A stretch of DNA of 64,000 bases from Alligator mississippiensis. Lineage: Eukaryota > Chordata > Crocodylia > Alligatoridae. Shown one piece after another: positions 33,307 through 46,500 of the stretch; within the stretch, counting starts at the first letter, position 1, and each line of letters begins with the position of its first letter. The stretch lies in the NCBI RefSeq assembly GCF_030867095.1, contig NC_081835.1, forward strand, positions 20,530,501 through 20,594,500, written 5' to 3'. The notes beneath the pieces were generated by a model, which saw only the letters and a list, made by a program, of their open reading frames with translations, searched no databases and had not been told where the DNA came from. A program made the translations under genes and the position numbers.

Positions 33307-34230
33307 GGCTAGGGACAGACCTTAAACATAAACTGGTTTAAGTGATCAGAAACTAGTTTAAACCTATAACACAACAGATGTTCAGTGCACATAAACCAGT
33401 TTGAAAATGGCTAAAACCAGTTTGACACAAGCCAGGTTGAATGTAGTATCAGACTTAACTGATTTGGGTCAAACCGATTTATGCAATGTCTGTCCCAGAC
33501 CCCTTCCCCTTCCTGGTTTAACTTAAACAAGAGTCCCCCCAGCATCCCAGATGCTTTGTAGCACTGGGCAGGGCTCTGTTCCAGAGCTGGGCTGTCCCCT
33601 CCCCTCTGCTCCCTGGCTGCAGCTTTGGCAGAGATAGCAGGCACAGTGATATCTGCCTGGCTTCCTCCTGCCCACCCCCACACACTCTCCTTGCTCAAGC
33701 AGGGATTCCCCCCAAAACAGCACCCACCATAGCAAGCATGTGGTATGCTAGCTAATGCTGAGAGGTGTCTGTGTACAGCTGGCAGGACAAAGGCTGGTAA
33801 GCAACAGGTAGCTGGTAGTGTCCCTTCGTTCCTTCCTTGGAAAAAGTAGTTCAAGTTCTTTGTAAACAAATGAGAGAGGCTTTTGTTTTCTTAATGGGCT
33901 GCTAAACACGGTGTTATATCAACTCTGTGCTGGGCTGGTCAGGAACAGCAAGTGGGGGGAGAGGGGGAGTCCCTCACTAATCAGAGCATCCTGCCAGGGC
34001 CTGGTCACATACCCCCTCAGCTCAGCACTCTGGAAGGGAAGGGAAGGCTGTTCTAGTGCCCCCCCTCCCCCTGGCTTCCAGTCTGAGCCACTGCAGGCGT
34101 GTGTCTGCATTTCTTCAGTCCAGAGGTGATGTCTGTATGGTTACAAACCAGTTCAGCCTAGCCAGGTTAGACTAACCTGAAAAGATTGAATCAATTCAGC
34201 CTCAGGCTTTTTGAATGTCTGTTCCTAGCC
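33307..34230 (+). mobile_element. Harbinger-like MITE, copy 2
   Basis: Flanked by TTA on both sides (33304..33306, 34231..34233). Left end GGCTAGGGACAGACCTT; complement of the right end GGCTAGGAACAGACATT. It shares ends, GTTTAAACC-type motifs and long internal blocks with copy 1 at 17677..18445. The GC-rich middle differs in length. Non-coding. Confidence 0.77.
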
Positions 34231-34233
34231 TTA

Positions 34234-35804
34234 ATGTGACTATATGGTCACATCCAAGCCTATATTGGGCATTCAAAAAGAATTGCTTGTCTTCCCAAAC
34301 AGGACGTTAATCTGTGTTTATACTTTAGCATAAAGCAGTTTTGGTCCAGATGATAAACAAGACCCAGTTTCACTGATGACTCGCATTAAAAACTTCACCT
34401 AGTGAGGACCAAGCTGAGCAGGTAAGGGGTTACAGCAAAGACTCCTGCCAGTGTAGTCTGCAATTTTAGTTTTGGTAGCTCAAGTTGTAGGAGCACTAGA
34501 AGGAAAGTCACTCTTGTTTACTCAACTTGGACAAATGCAAACAGTATTTCCCAGCCCCCACTGAGCAGAGGTTCAAGCTGACCTAGCAGAAAACTAATCA
34601 AACCTAGTTAACCATAAATAGGAAATATTCAGATAAAATGCAAGATGGGAAAGTCCTTGGCAGCAGCAGCAGCTTGCTCACCACTTCTCACGTTTCCTAG
34701 AAACTTGTAGTTGAAGAGTTGTTTGAGAAACATCTGCTAATTGCTATAGCAACGTATTGCCATGCTAAACCTACCGAGACAAAGGTGCAATAAGAAGTTG
34801 GAAACCACTTTCTGTGGCCAACACCAGTCTCTAAAGTTACCAGAGATAAGTCCCTGGACTATCAGCACTGAACCACCTTGAAGAGGGAGGATTATTTTTC
34901 ATGTGCAGTCCTGGCCACGGCTGCTAAGCAAGGTTGCCGGAACCAGATGTGTAGTGTCTGCTAGGAACTAGATTGAAGCCACCAACTCACTTAAAACCTA
35001 CTGAACAGGGTCATATGGGAAGCAATACATCTCACTAGACCCAAGATGCATTGTGGTTTGTGACCTTAGGGTTACAGGCTCCATGTTTTACATGCATCGG
35101 CAAGTCCATCTACCACTTGATTACATAACCGGTTAGCTCATCGTCTGGGCCAAATTCCACATTCACACCATCAGCCTACATGTGTAATTCAAGGGAAGCC
35201 GGTAGCTAGACAAAATGAACTTAAAAGCTAGCAATGTTCAGAACAACCAGCTTAAAGCACAAGTTACAGCTACACAGCACATGACCATTTACACCAAGTT
35301 AATTTCTGCCCAGATGTATCCATAAGCCAGTTTCCTTCTGCATTTATTAAAATGATCCAAGCAGACTGCCTACGGATACCAGCTGACAGTCATGTCAAAG
35401 ACTGGCATTTTAAGAATTATTTCTGCTTTTATTTTAAACATCATGCCCTGCTCCTCCTCTCCCAACTCAGGACCCAGGTGGGTGGGAAAATTTAAACATG
35501 GTCTTAAATTGGTTCTTCAATAGTTTTTTTGTTTGTTTTTTTTAATTGAAAACAAATATGGTGCAGGACCTTAAGCAGAATTGGCTACTGGAAGGATTTG
35601 CCTCACTGAGGCCTAATTTTAAGGAAACAGAAGAATTGGGATGTTTTCCATGTGCAGTTGGAAGTCAGCCAGGAGTCTACATAGGTGAACAATGCTGTAG
35701 CTTTAAGTTGGTTAACATAGTACAAATATGAAGTGACAAAAAAATATCAAGGTGGTTTTTAACATGCATGTTTAATGAAGCCAACATCTGTATTTAATAA
35801 GTTA
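34234..35804. other. Intergenic region downstream of FLNB, no recognised feature
   Basis: AT-rich, with scattered short open frames only. No gene or clear repeat seen. Confidence 0.45.
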
Positions 35805-37481
35805 AGATACAATTTTACAATCCAGCACTTTATTTCCAGTTTATTTAATTTTTGCTTCCTAGTTTACAATGCAGTGAGCATTTCACATTAAGGCACAAAG
35901 CACAGTAAAAACCTATTCCTCAACTTCCCGCAAAAAGACTGTGCTCAAGGATAGTGCACCAATGTACAAATCCTACAAGAGAGAGAGCCATAAGTGGAAG
36001 CCTCTTACTACAGACAGGAGGTAAAGCATCAACAAAATCAGTGAAGCCAGTCTTCCCTAATCATACAAAATTTAAAAAGCCTCATTTGGGGAATCTTACT
36101 AACACCACAGTAGTTGGCGGTAATGCTCAGCTATGCATTTGGAATACATTTTTTTCTATTTTTCTTGGCCTTTTACAAGAAACATGAAAGCTACAACATG
36201 CAGGTGTTCATTCCTTAGTGCTAAGGAAAAAAGGATGAACCTTTTGCTTTTTAGTAGTCTGTCGCATGAGGGGGATTTCAGGATGAGATGTGTGCTATAA
36301 TGAAGTCCTCAGATTGCAAGGTGATCAAAGTGGCTTGCACCTACAACAGTTACTCTGTTGTTTCACAGCAGTACTATTGTTTTAGATGCTCTTCTATAGA
36401 GCTTTTTTTTTTTTTTTTAAGTCATGACTATAGCTTCTCATCACTTGCTTTTTCTTCCCCACACCCAATGTTATTAAAAGCGCACCCTTTGGTCCTTTCC
36501 CATGCGCTGATAACCCTTTAAACTATGAACTGAGACCTCCAAAGACCTCATTATAGCCAGGATTGATGCGGTGATTCTACTTAATCCACCCGACTGGAGT
36601 TTGTGCCTAGAAGCAAAGACTTTTGGGGAGTTTGAGATCCAGTCATGACTGCACGTCACTTTGGCAACCTGTGGAGCAATTGTCTTTAAGAAGTTTCACC
36701 AGAAGCCCAAGCAAATTAAAAACACTGTTACAAGCATCATGGGGGAAAGTTAGCTGTGGAGTTTTACACAGCATTAATGCTGGGGGACTGAAAGCTTCCA
36801 GGAAGTAATTCAGTCAGCTTTAGGTCTGCTGGGAAAAAAAAAACAAAACCAAAAACCAAGCAACTTCCTAAAACGTGAACTTAGGAAAGCATTTATTTTT
36901 TGGTAAAATATTTTAGTTTGAGTAGTAAAGCAACTTATTGCAGCTCTTCATTCTGTTAAGCATTAAAAACGGATCAAGTATACAAAGGCACATATTAAAG
37001 TACCAGTTTTACCTCATTTCTATACAGAAAAAGAATTTGAACTGGGGACAGCCCAAGTCATATTCCATAACTAAATGTAAAGTCTCCAGTCAAAAAACCC
37101 CCCAAAAAACAAAAACTAATCAGTAGTTTAAGATACCCAATTCCATAGACAATTTCCAGTTTTCAAATATCTAGTCTTTAACATCCACAAGGGAAATTAG
37201 TGTCTCGTTATCCACATGATTCTCAAAAATGTTGAGTTACCCATAGACAGCACAGAAAGGTACAATTTAGAAGAATATTAAATAGATTTACATTATATAT
37301 GTATTGATATTTAAAGATAGAGTTGAAATGCTTCTAAAAATAAAACTCTAGAATTTACTTTTGGATGCACTGAAGTGTGAGCTGCATATTGGGATATTGT
37401 AGTTTTGCAATAGGCCTGCACACAGCATTATTCTAAACTGCCATCACAAATGTAATACAAAAAGATTAATGCTAGAAGTGC
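35805..37481 (-). other. FLNB: FLNB 3' UTR
   Basis: Untranslated sequence after the FLNB stop, about 1.65 kb, comparable to the long 3' UTR of mammalian FLNB. It ends at a pair of canonical poly(A) signals. The exact cleavage point (about 35800..35820) is inferred. Confidence 0.7.
35829..35845 (-). promoter_or_regulatory. FLNB: Tandem AATAAA poly(A) signals of FLNB
   Basis: TTTATT on the + strand at 35829..35834 and 35840..35845 reads AATAAA twice on the FLNB strand. A GT/T-rich stretch lies just beyond. Other AATAAA matches exist nearer the stop (for example near 36890), so alternative ends are possible. Confidence 0.6.
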
Positions 37482-37669
37482 TTAGGGAACAGTGACATGG
37501 AATGGACTTCCAGGAATGTGTTCTTCACCCCACTTCACCGCCAGAATGTAGTCACCCTTTTCCTTGACGACATACGTTACGTTGTATTGGTGGTTGCCCA
37601 AATGCTTCACTGATACTTCTTCACATGGTATGGTGGGTCCATGGACACCAACTAACAACATATTCGAAC
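37482..37669 (-). CDS. FLNB: FLNB terminal coding exon: repeat 24, dimerisation domain
   Basis: Acceptor GCACCACAG. Two bases complete Gly, then 61 codons and a stop. Encodes [40 protein letters not shown] and the C-terminus [11 protein letters not shown]. This domain mediates filamin dimerisation. Confidence 0.97.
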
Positions 37670-40600
37670 CTGTGGTGCAATAACATAATGTTACTGGATA
37701 GTAGCGACTGCTCCAGAACAACAGGATCACCAACCAAAGGGGCTTAGTTTGGTTTAGCTGTGTATGAAATCAAGAGTCTCTGAAGCTTGCCTCTGCCATG
37801 TTCAACATACAACAGCTCCTTATTGAAACTTTTGGACCAAACCCAACTATGGTGTCTGATGCATCTCACACCACCAGACAACACAATAAATGTTGGCTCA
37901 ACAAGGGCAGTTTCAATTAGCAATAATCATGCCTCGGATTAACCTCAGTGGCTATGATACTGTCACTGCGCAACTTGTATCCAAGTGATGACAAGATGGT
38001 GGGAGAGCCAGGAGGTTTCATAGATTTTATAGGCATTAAAGTTTCGCTTTAAAAACATATTTCAAGCTGTTATACACACTTGCAACTAAGGCTGTCCTAC
38101 TATTTCCATGGTAAAAGCTTCCTTTCTGGAATCAGGTCACTAATCAGGTTTACGAACGTGCTTAGTGACGCACATTTTCTATACAGTAAAGACCAAGTTT
38201 CACCTGTGCTGCTGTACACATCCTTCACAAGATGCATAAAATGCAACCCACAAAAACAAAACGTAAGCATGCAGCTTTAACAAAAAAAAACAAACAAAAA
38301 AACTTCATATCAATGCTGTAGCCCCGCTCCCTTTGGGGATTCATAGAGTGCCTATCAGACACAAGACCCTGTCTAAACCAACTAATTACCTAATCTGGCC
38401 CCGTTTGGTGGTCACCATGTAGCTGTAATGGATACCTGAATGCTAAAGTTACATTTGTACATTTTGAAACCAAATTATCCCCACAGCTTGTATTCCACAC
38501 TACTCTAAAAAAATTCAAGGTTCATTTCAAGGAGTTTTAACTTCTGTCCAGCTAACAGAAAAGGACTTGTTAGTCTTACCCTCTAGAGAAAGATTTATGA
38601 TTAGCTAGAAATTAATTCTTGGCCGATAAATTGCAAGTCTGCCATTCAGACTCATGCTGGACTCTGAACTGTATTGCAAACATGCAACAGCCTTGAGATG
38701 ACATTCTTGCATCCATACCTGCTTTGCTGCAATCCACAGAAAAAGTGCTTTTTTGACCCACAAAAGCCTTTGAGAGCCCTGCTCCCCTGGAGATCACTTT
38801 GCTGGCATCAGATGAAGATTTGGGAATGGCACTATAGCATGTTTCTGTTGATGACCTTGTCACAGATTCCACCATGATTGAACTAGTTTCGTTTGCGCTG
38901 CCCGAGCTAACCAGTCGCTGGCCTAAAAGAAAAATTGGAAAGTTGCAAGCATCTACTTTGTTAGGGCATGTAGAAGGAAGTTTTGAAAGAGTGAAAAGTT
39001 CTTATATCAACAGTCGCATCAAAAAGACATTTCATTTGCATTGCACCATCAACTTCTAAAAGGTTCCAATTAGGAACAGGAATTCACTGGATTAGTGTGT
39101 GGTCTCTAGTATACCCCAGAATTTAAATTAAGCCAACAGTGAATGAGACTAAATGTGGTGCCCATGTTCTTAAACGGAAAGAAAAAAAACCTTTACTAGG
39201 ATCATGATAAAAACCAAAAGGCAGTGACAGGACAGTCTGAGCACTCATCCCACTCTTCTTTCAGGCTTCTTCCACAGTAGGAGGCAGCCAACTGAAAGCT
39301 CTTAAGTATACAGGTATCTAGCAGTTCTATGCACACTGCAAAAGTGACGGTTCAAGAAAATTAGACTCCTATTCTCTGCAAACTTTATTTTGATTTGCAG
39401 ACTGGGTGCTAGTTATACTTGCAAGCTATTTATAATTATATGATACATAAAGCACTATTATAATAGGAAAAAATAGACTTATTCAGGATATATACACAGC
39501 CTAGGAGCCACCCGTCTGCTGAACTCTATATACTAACTAACATCTGCCATGCACTGTGAAAGCAATAGCAACCCAGTGCTTAAGCAAACACATGATATTT
39601 CAGTTTAAGGGTTAATAGAGTTCAGATTTCATGAAGTTTAGTTGACAGCTTAAGGGAAAGCATTGTTGTGCTCACGTCACTAAATGCCTTTGACTCGAGT
39701 CAACAGAAGAATGGGTGCACATTTGGAGCAACTCACTTGGAAAGCAAAAAGGTGCCCAAGTCTACAGCAGGGTAAAGAATGCGCACTTGTCTCAAGCCGT
39801 GTTGTCTTGAACATGGCAGCTTTACAGATGGGTCAGCCAAATCACTGGCAACATCAGAAATATAATCTTGCCTTCTGCATTAAACTAATTTCAAGCAGAC
39901 AATGCAGGCACACAGTTTTACAGTATTAAATTAACAGCTTTAGAGTAACATTCTATGTAGTGCTCACTTTTCCTCAAGTTATTCTCTTTAGTTAATTGAA
40001 CTCAAGGTATAATTAAATCAATGTGAGCTACCATCAAATATAGGTGTCTTATATAAGAACCATCAACAAAAACAAGTTATACTTTCAGAGCAAGGTCCAG
40101 TAAACAATGTATTTCTAAAAACTACAGTACATTTTACTCCCACCTCCTGTCTCATTTCTAATTCTTTCCCCATTTGCAGTTTGTCATTCAGTGAAGGACA
40201 AGCTATAAAAGTAGGTGCACATGTACTGTCCAAATATTTAACCTGCTTTGGGATAAGATCTCTCATCTAGAACACTAGTAGGAAAAATGCTTCGTCCCTC
40301 ATGGTCAACACTAGATTCCAAAAACAAGATTGATAAGGTAGAAATCTCCACGGCAATCAAGGAAAGCTAGTTAGGAGTACCGACAATACTATAGTTAGTA
40401 ATTTTACCTGTAACTTTGGCCTTGAAAGGGCTGCCCACTATGTGGTTAGGCCCTCCATATTTAATTCCAATAAGATAGTTTCCTGGTGCCATGGGTGTAT
40501 ACATCACTTGGTAACCCTCTGGAGTTTCCTGGCAGTCCATTTTGACTTTTGATGGTCCTTCAATTGTAACAGAGAGGGTACCTGGACCAGCTCTGGTTGT

Positions 40601-43501
40601 GTTTATGAAAAACTCTGACTGTAATCCTGAAAGGCAGTTCAGCACAAAAAACCAATCATTTCTCATGTTCTATTTGAATGCTACAATATTGGTACAATTA
40701 TAAACAGGCATAAACCAGGAATTTATGATACCAAAAGGCAAGCCCAGTCCCATCTTCCAATTGGCATACTGAAGTCTTCTTTCTGAACTTCCAGTTATCT
40801 TGAACATAAAATAGACTAGAGACAGGAGGCAAGGATCCTGGGGCCCAGACACTACTGTCCCTCCAGGTTCACAATGAAAATTAACATTCATTCCAGCTTT
40901 ATACCACCACAAGCAGCACTCTGCCCACTGAATGCATGTTGTTTTCAGAACGACTGCTCCAGACTTTATAATAAGAAGTTGCTGTTGCCACTTCCAATTC
41001 TTCCTTTGCCCATTTTCATGTGAGCAAGAAGCAAGGCAGCTATTTGAGAGCTTCAATGGAAAATAATTTTGGGTTTTTTTTCCTTTACCTAGCCCGTCAG
41101 CATTAGAAGTTTTGTATTTACAATGTTTGCATTCCTACTTGTAGCCTATGCTGAGGTGGCTTTGCTTCAGTGCTAGATAAGCATAACTTTTCTAATCATG
41201 CAGTGAGATTTTAACTGTAAACTTATTAGTGAAAGAGCTAAAGGTGGTTGGGAGGGAGAAGTGGGGCAGGGGGGAAGGAGTTGATGGGATAAGTGAATCA
41301 TACATGATCAGGATAAACATTTGGAAACGGCTCTTACAAAATGGCAGGGTTGTTCAGACAGTCTGCCATAGTGGAAACAAACTTGATTTAATTGTACCTT
41401 GAGTTCAAAATAGTATATAATTTGTGTTAGCGGCAATAGTACAATGCCACTATCAAGGTAATGTAGAAAGCTTTCTTCAAAGAAGGCTTTCAGTCTTTCA
41501 GTAGACTACTGTCACCTTTGTATTTTTCAGTAATTACCATCTTGAAGCAGTTATGGCAGAGCTAACCATAAAAAAAAGTTGTTTAAAACATTCACAGAAA
41601 CAGGAATGTTAAAAAGGCAACTAACAGACTATGAAGAGTGACTAGCGAGTGAAGCTATAGGGACTGCTATAAAAGCTTGGCAATAAATGGTGGAGAAAGT
41701 TTCTAATCCCCATTCTCCTCCAGTAGAAAGCAAACATGGTCAGCTGAACGTCTCTCCCAGCGACTGGCAGAACGCAGAAAGTCCAAGTTTCTGTGAAAAC
41801 CACGAAGCCCATTTTAATCTGGTATGCAGCAACTAGTACTGGATTCTCCTAGAAAGGAGCCCCTGACTACTCCAACCCAATTCAAATATTGGATTACAGA
41901 GCATCTCTCACACATGCCATCAGGAAGACACAGATGGAATCAACCAACCTTCTCCAGGCACTCAGTGTAATTCCTATGTGGGGAAAATGCCTGGATATTA
42001 ATGGCAGACATGTTGAACACCTACAGAACTGTACATTAAATAAAACTTCTTGCTTTCTACAGCAAACAAGTATCACCACCGGTCAGTCAGTGTCTCTTCA
42101 TTCCCGGGAACACTTTTCCTGGGACCTTATCTTCCTTACCTTGAAGTAAAGAATTTACACCCACCAGCAAAAGAATTCATTTTTCTTTCTCTGCTTGCAC
42201 ATCTGAGTGTTACACCACTAACTGTCCCCCAGCATCCCACTGTTCTGCAAAAACCAGCAAATTCCAGGTAAAAGTAACATTTCCTTATTCACATGAAGCA
42301 TGGTATAGGAAGTGATTGCTATATAAAAAAGGGACTAGTGAAGAATTTGCGGTTCATGCCTCCTAGTTAATCAGAAGTACTTCAAAAGCAACATTATTGT
42401 ACAAAAATCCTGCCAGACTTGTTCCTGGAGTTTCCAGGCCAATATGAACAGTTTGGAATAGCCACAGTTTGATAAAGGGCCATTTGATCTCAATTCTCCA
42501 GAGCCAACTGATATATTTCAAATCACAAAAAACACCTTTATGGATGCAGAAAAATCCAACCTGGTCTGTCAGCAGCTAGCATCAAGGTAGGCTGTTTTAT
42601 TTCCATGTGTTGAGCCAACCCACATATATAGCATGACTTTATGCCTCACTGGTAAGATTGCCAAGAACAGCATTAGCAGGCAATTGCTGCTATCTGCATT
42701 ATACTTTTCCAGCAACAAGTTACTGTAGAGAATCCGCAGCAGGGGTAGAGAGAGAGAGAAGGGGGCTAGCAGTAGTGACATCGCTCTGCATATCAAAATG
42801 AAAAACTAGTTTTACTTGGCTACCTACCAGCATATATGGACAGTTTAAACAAGCAACCAAATATAAATCAAAATAGAAAGATACTCCAACATTTGTATTT
42901 GGTTAAGAAGGGTAAGGTAAGAAGCTGAATTCCAAAAAGGTACAGACACCTTTTTCATTTGAACGACTGTTTAAAAGAAACTGACAATATCTGGATAGAT
43001 GGGAAGGCAAGGCAAGAACAGAAACACTGAAATGCCAGACTTTTATTAAAAAGGAATAGTTATGCAAAATTTTATGCAACCACTCTCTATCTTTCCTAAT
43101 ATACTATGCACAAGCTAGGAATGTCAGGTCTCCCTCCAACTCTTTCTACAGTATAAAGGCAGACATTTAAAAATTTTAAGCTTAATGTTAGAAGGCTGCA
43201 CAAATGTGAACGGATGCTTGTAGGTGGTTCTCCACCAAAATAATTTGAGAAGTAGCTTAATGAGACTGGGTGGATGACCAAATCTAAGCAGACAGCCAAT
43301 TGAATATTTGCATTCAGTACAGTTAAGAGAAGTTTCTGGAGACCCAAGTTTTCCTTTTTACAGGCTCATTATCCTACCTATAAACTGGCTAAAGTTAAAG
43401 TTTTGAAGTCTGATGGTTATAGGATGAACTGGCCTAAAAAAGGTTTATTTTATTTATTTTTTTTTACTAACAGGAATAGATGCCTATCCCTAGTGCAGGA
43501 T

Positions 43502-43538
<37 letters not shown>

Positions 43539-46500
43539 AATCAGTGAGTGACTATCCATGTATCCTCTAAAAGACTTGAACAGAGTTTTAAATGCCTTTT
43601 TAAAAGACCCCTTCGTCTTCTCTAGAGTTCTGCATACCTCATGTGTATGAGCTTCACATGTGGGAACGAAGCCAAAGCATTTCCAGAGCTCCGAGGGACC
43701 ACCTAGGTTGAACTGAGCTAAGTTAAATTGGCACAGATCCTTCATGGAGTTGCTAACCTACTCCCATGAATTTGTGCTGCAGTAACCAATTTCCCAAAAC
43801 GTATTAAAATACAATATCTTTGTAGTCTTGCAAATTGCTAGCTGCATCCTCCTACCTCTTGGGTCTTATGACCAGGCCAACAAAGGTAAAACAAGAGACA
43901 CAGTTAGTTTAGCTGCCCAGACAGGGTGGAACAACATTTTAAGGCTTGGGATTAAAACAAATTACAAGATGTAGCTCCCTGAAAGAGCTAGGAGAGAATT
44001 ATTCAGGTAAGCACTATACAAGAAATTAAAAGGTTAAAGAACCTTAGGAGAGAGGGAAAAAAAGTTACCTGTGATGCCACTCTCCAGGCCTGGCCCATAT
44101 GCAGTAACAAGGGCTGGATTGCCTGCTTGTCCGGGCTCCCCAACTCTGACTTTAAAAGGACTACCCACAACATGGCTGCCATTAAATTTCACATCAATCG
44201 AGTGAATACCGTTTTCATGGGGGATGAAGCGAACAGCATATTTGTCTACAACAAAAAAAATTGCGTAATTGATCCAGGAATGATGCCAGTAAGAATATTA
44301 ACACATAAGGATGCATTGCAATGCAAATACAGCTTTATAACATTTCAGTAAGCTTTGGCCCCATGACAGTCCGGTTCAGTTACACTAGTTATTCTTCTTT
44401 TGCATTAAGGTACGACTTCAACATTCCCGGTTAGGACAGCGAGGCTGTTAAGCATAATTTCCCTTATCTCGTTTACTTAGTGAGGGATCTTAACTGCCAG
44501 TTGCAGTGCACTGTACAAACACCCCCCCACACGTGTACATTTCTTCAGTCCTCTACTTCATGCATAAATTGAATTTTGACTTAGCACTTGGATACATGGA
44601 CCCACAAATATATGCCTGAAAATAGAAGAACTAACAGGACTTAAAAGCTCAAAAACTTGGGATCCATTTTACACCTGGAAATGGGAAGCAGAATTCTTTG
44701 ACTAAAATTTACTCTGTTGTGTAACTTTAGACATCGAAAAGTTTACATCTTGGAATTTCACATTTGATAGTCACTTAAATAGCATTTGTTTTATTTTCAC
44801 ATTAACCCCAGAGAGAAACTACTTGGCTTTTCATTGGCACTAGGATTTTACCTGTACTTTGGAAGGGGTCCCACTGAACTGAATTCAGGACCACATTCAA
44901 ATCTCTGGGCATTGTAGATGAGAAATTATATAAACACAAGCAGCTTCTCCAGTGCCAATATTATTAAACATGCCAACACTACCAATTACTCTGTAAATCT
45001 AACATCATGTCTTTCCTGTAGTCATTAAAGATATGAGCCCAACTACTGCATAAGGAAAAACTTAAATCAATTAAGTGGATGTGACACTGAACTTTGAAGA
45101 ACATCTCTATACAGAAATCTATAAAACATTAGCCAATGGACAACAGATTAAAAATAAAGCTTTCTTTAGAGCTATAAGAAGTTATTTGCCCTTTATAAAT
45201 AATCTGTTTCTTTAAATCAGATTCAACTCATTTGTCCAAACCAAATTTTCGAGTAACAGTATGAAATTTATTTTATCACTAAAACGTAGCACTGGTATTC
45301 AATGCGTGTTGAAGACCTGCAGTAAAATCCCTTTCCCTGGAAGCACACTGCCAACTTCATTTTTATATTGCTTGAATTAAATTGATGAGGCAAGAACCCA
45401 CACAACCCTGATTTTAAAGCTCCTTATTGTTACAATGCCAGGAAGTAGGCTCTCTCATCATTTGTCATCAAGTAACTTTTGTATCTTTTTTCAACATAGT
45501 AAATCAGAGCCATTCTGCTAACCAGCTACATTGTTACGCAAAGATAAAGGTCAGCTCGGGTGAATAAGGAAACTGGACTGTTCCTTTGGGTTATCATCGA
45601 TTATGCACTGATATGCGGAAGTTTGTCCTGGTGTTGCAATGCACTGAGGTTTCATTCATACAAGTTCTTACCTGGCTCCAGTTCAGAAACATGACATTCT
45701 TCTACAGCTCCAGAAGGGCTATGGACTTTGGCATCAATCTTGCCCTTCGCTCCATTGAGCCTTATAGCAAAGGATGCTGGCTGATTAACTTTTAATCCAG
45801 ACTCCTGAGAATGCAAGGTTCTGATTACCAAATTTCATTTTCAGTTGAGGCAGACCATTGTTAGACTCCTTACAGACAAAAACAGCTCTTGATTTAAAAA
45901 TAGAGCACTAAGAATCAAAAGGCATAATCAGTCATTTGGCAGTCAAAACAAATACGTACGGCTCACAAGTGTAAGCAAGCTGGTAACGTTTTAAGAACTA
46001 GTAACTGAAACTAATTTATCTAGCGTTTCATAGATGTTAGGGGCCAGAAGGGACCTTACAGATCTCTGGATCCAGCCCCCCTGCACTTGGCAGGAAAGAC
46101 TGCTGCGATCCAATGACCCCAGCAAGGTGGATGTCAAGATGCTTTTTGAAGATCGCCAGGGTGGGTGACTACCTCCTCTGGGGGAGCCTTTTCCAAACCC
46201 TCAGCACTCAACTTGTAAAGAAGTTTTTCCTCATGTCTAGCCCGAAGCAATCTTCAATCAGTTTATGCCCATTGTTTCTTGTCCTCCCCTGGGGGGCCTT
46301 GGTGAACTGATGCTCCCCCAGGCCCGTTAGATAAGGATGTCTTGAGAAGCCCAGTTATGCTTTCTAGAAAAACCTATCCAACAGTTTTCTTTATACTCAT
46401 AACTGTCCTTAGTTTTGTACACCTAGTGTCCTGGTATGAAGTGACCGTTAATCCTTTTCCAAAGGAATCATGCATTGATATACCAAGTGGTATTTCCATT

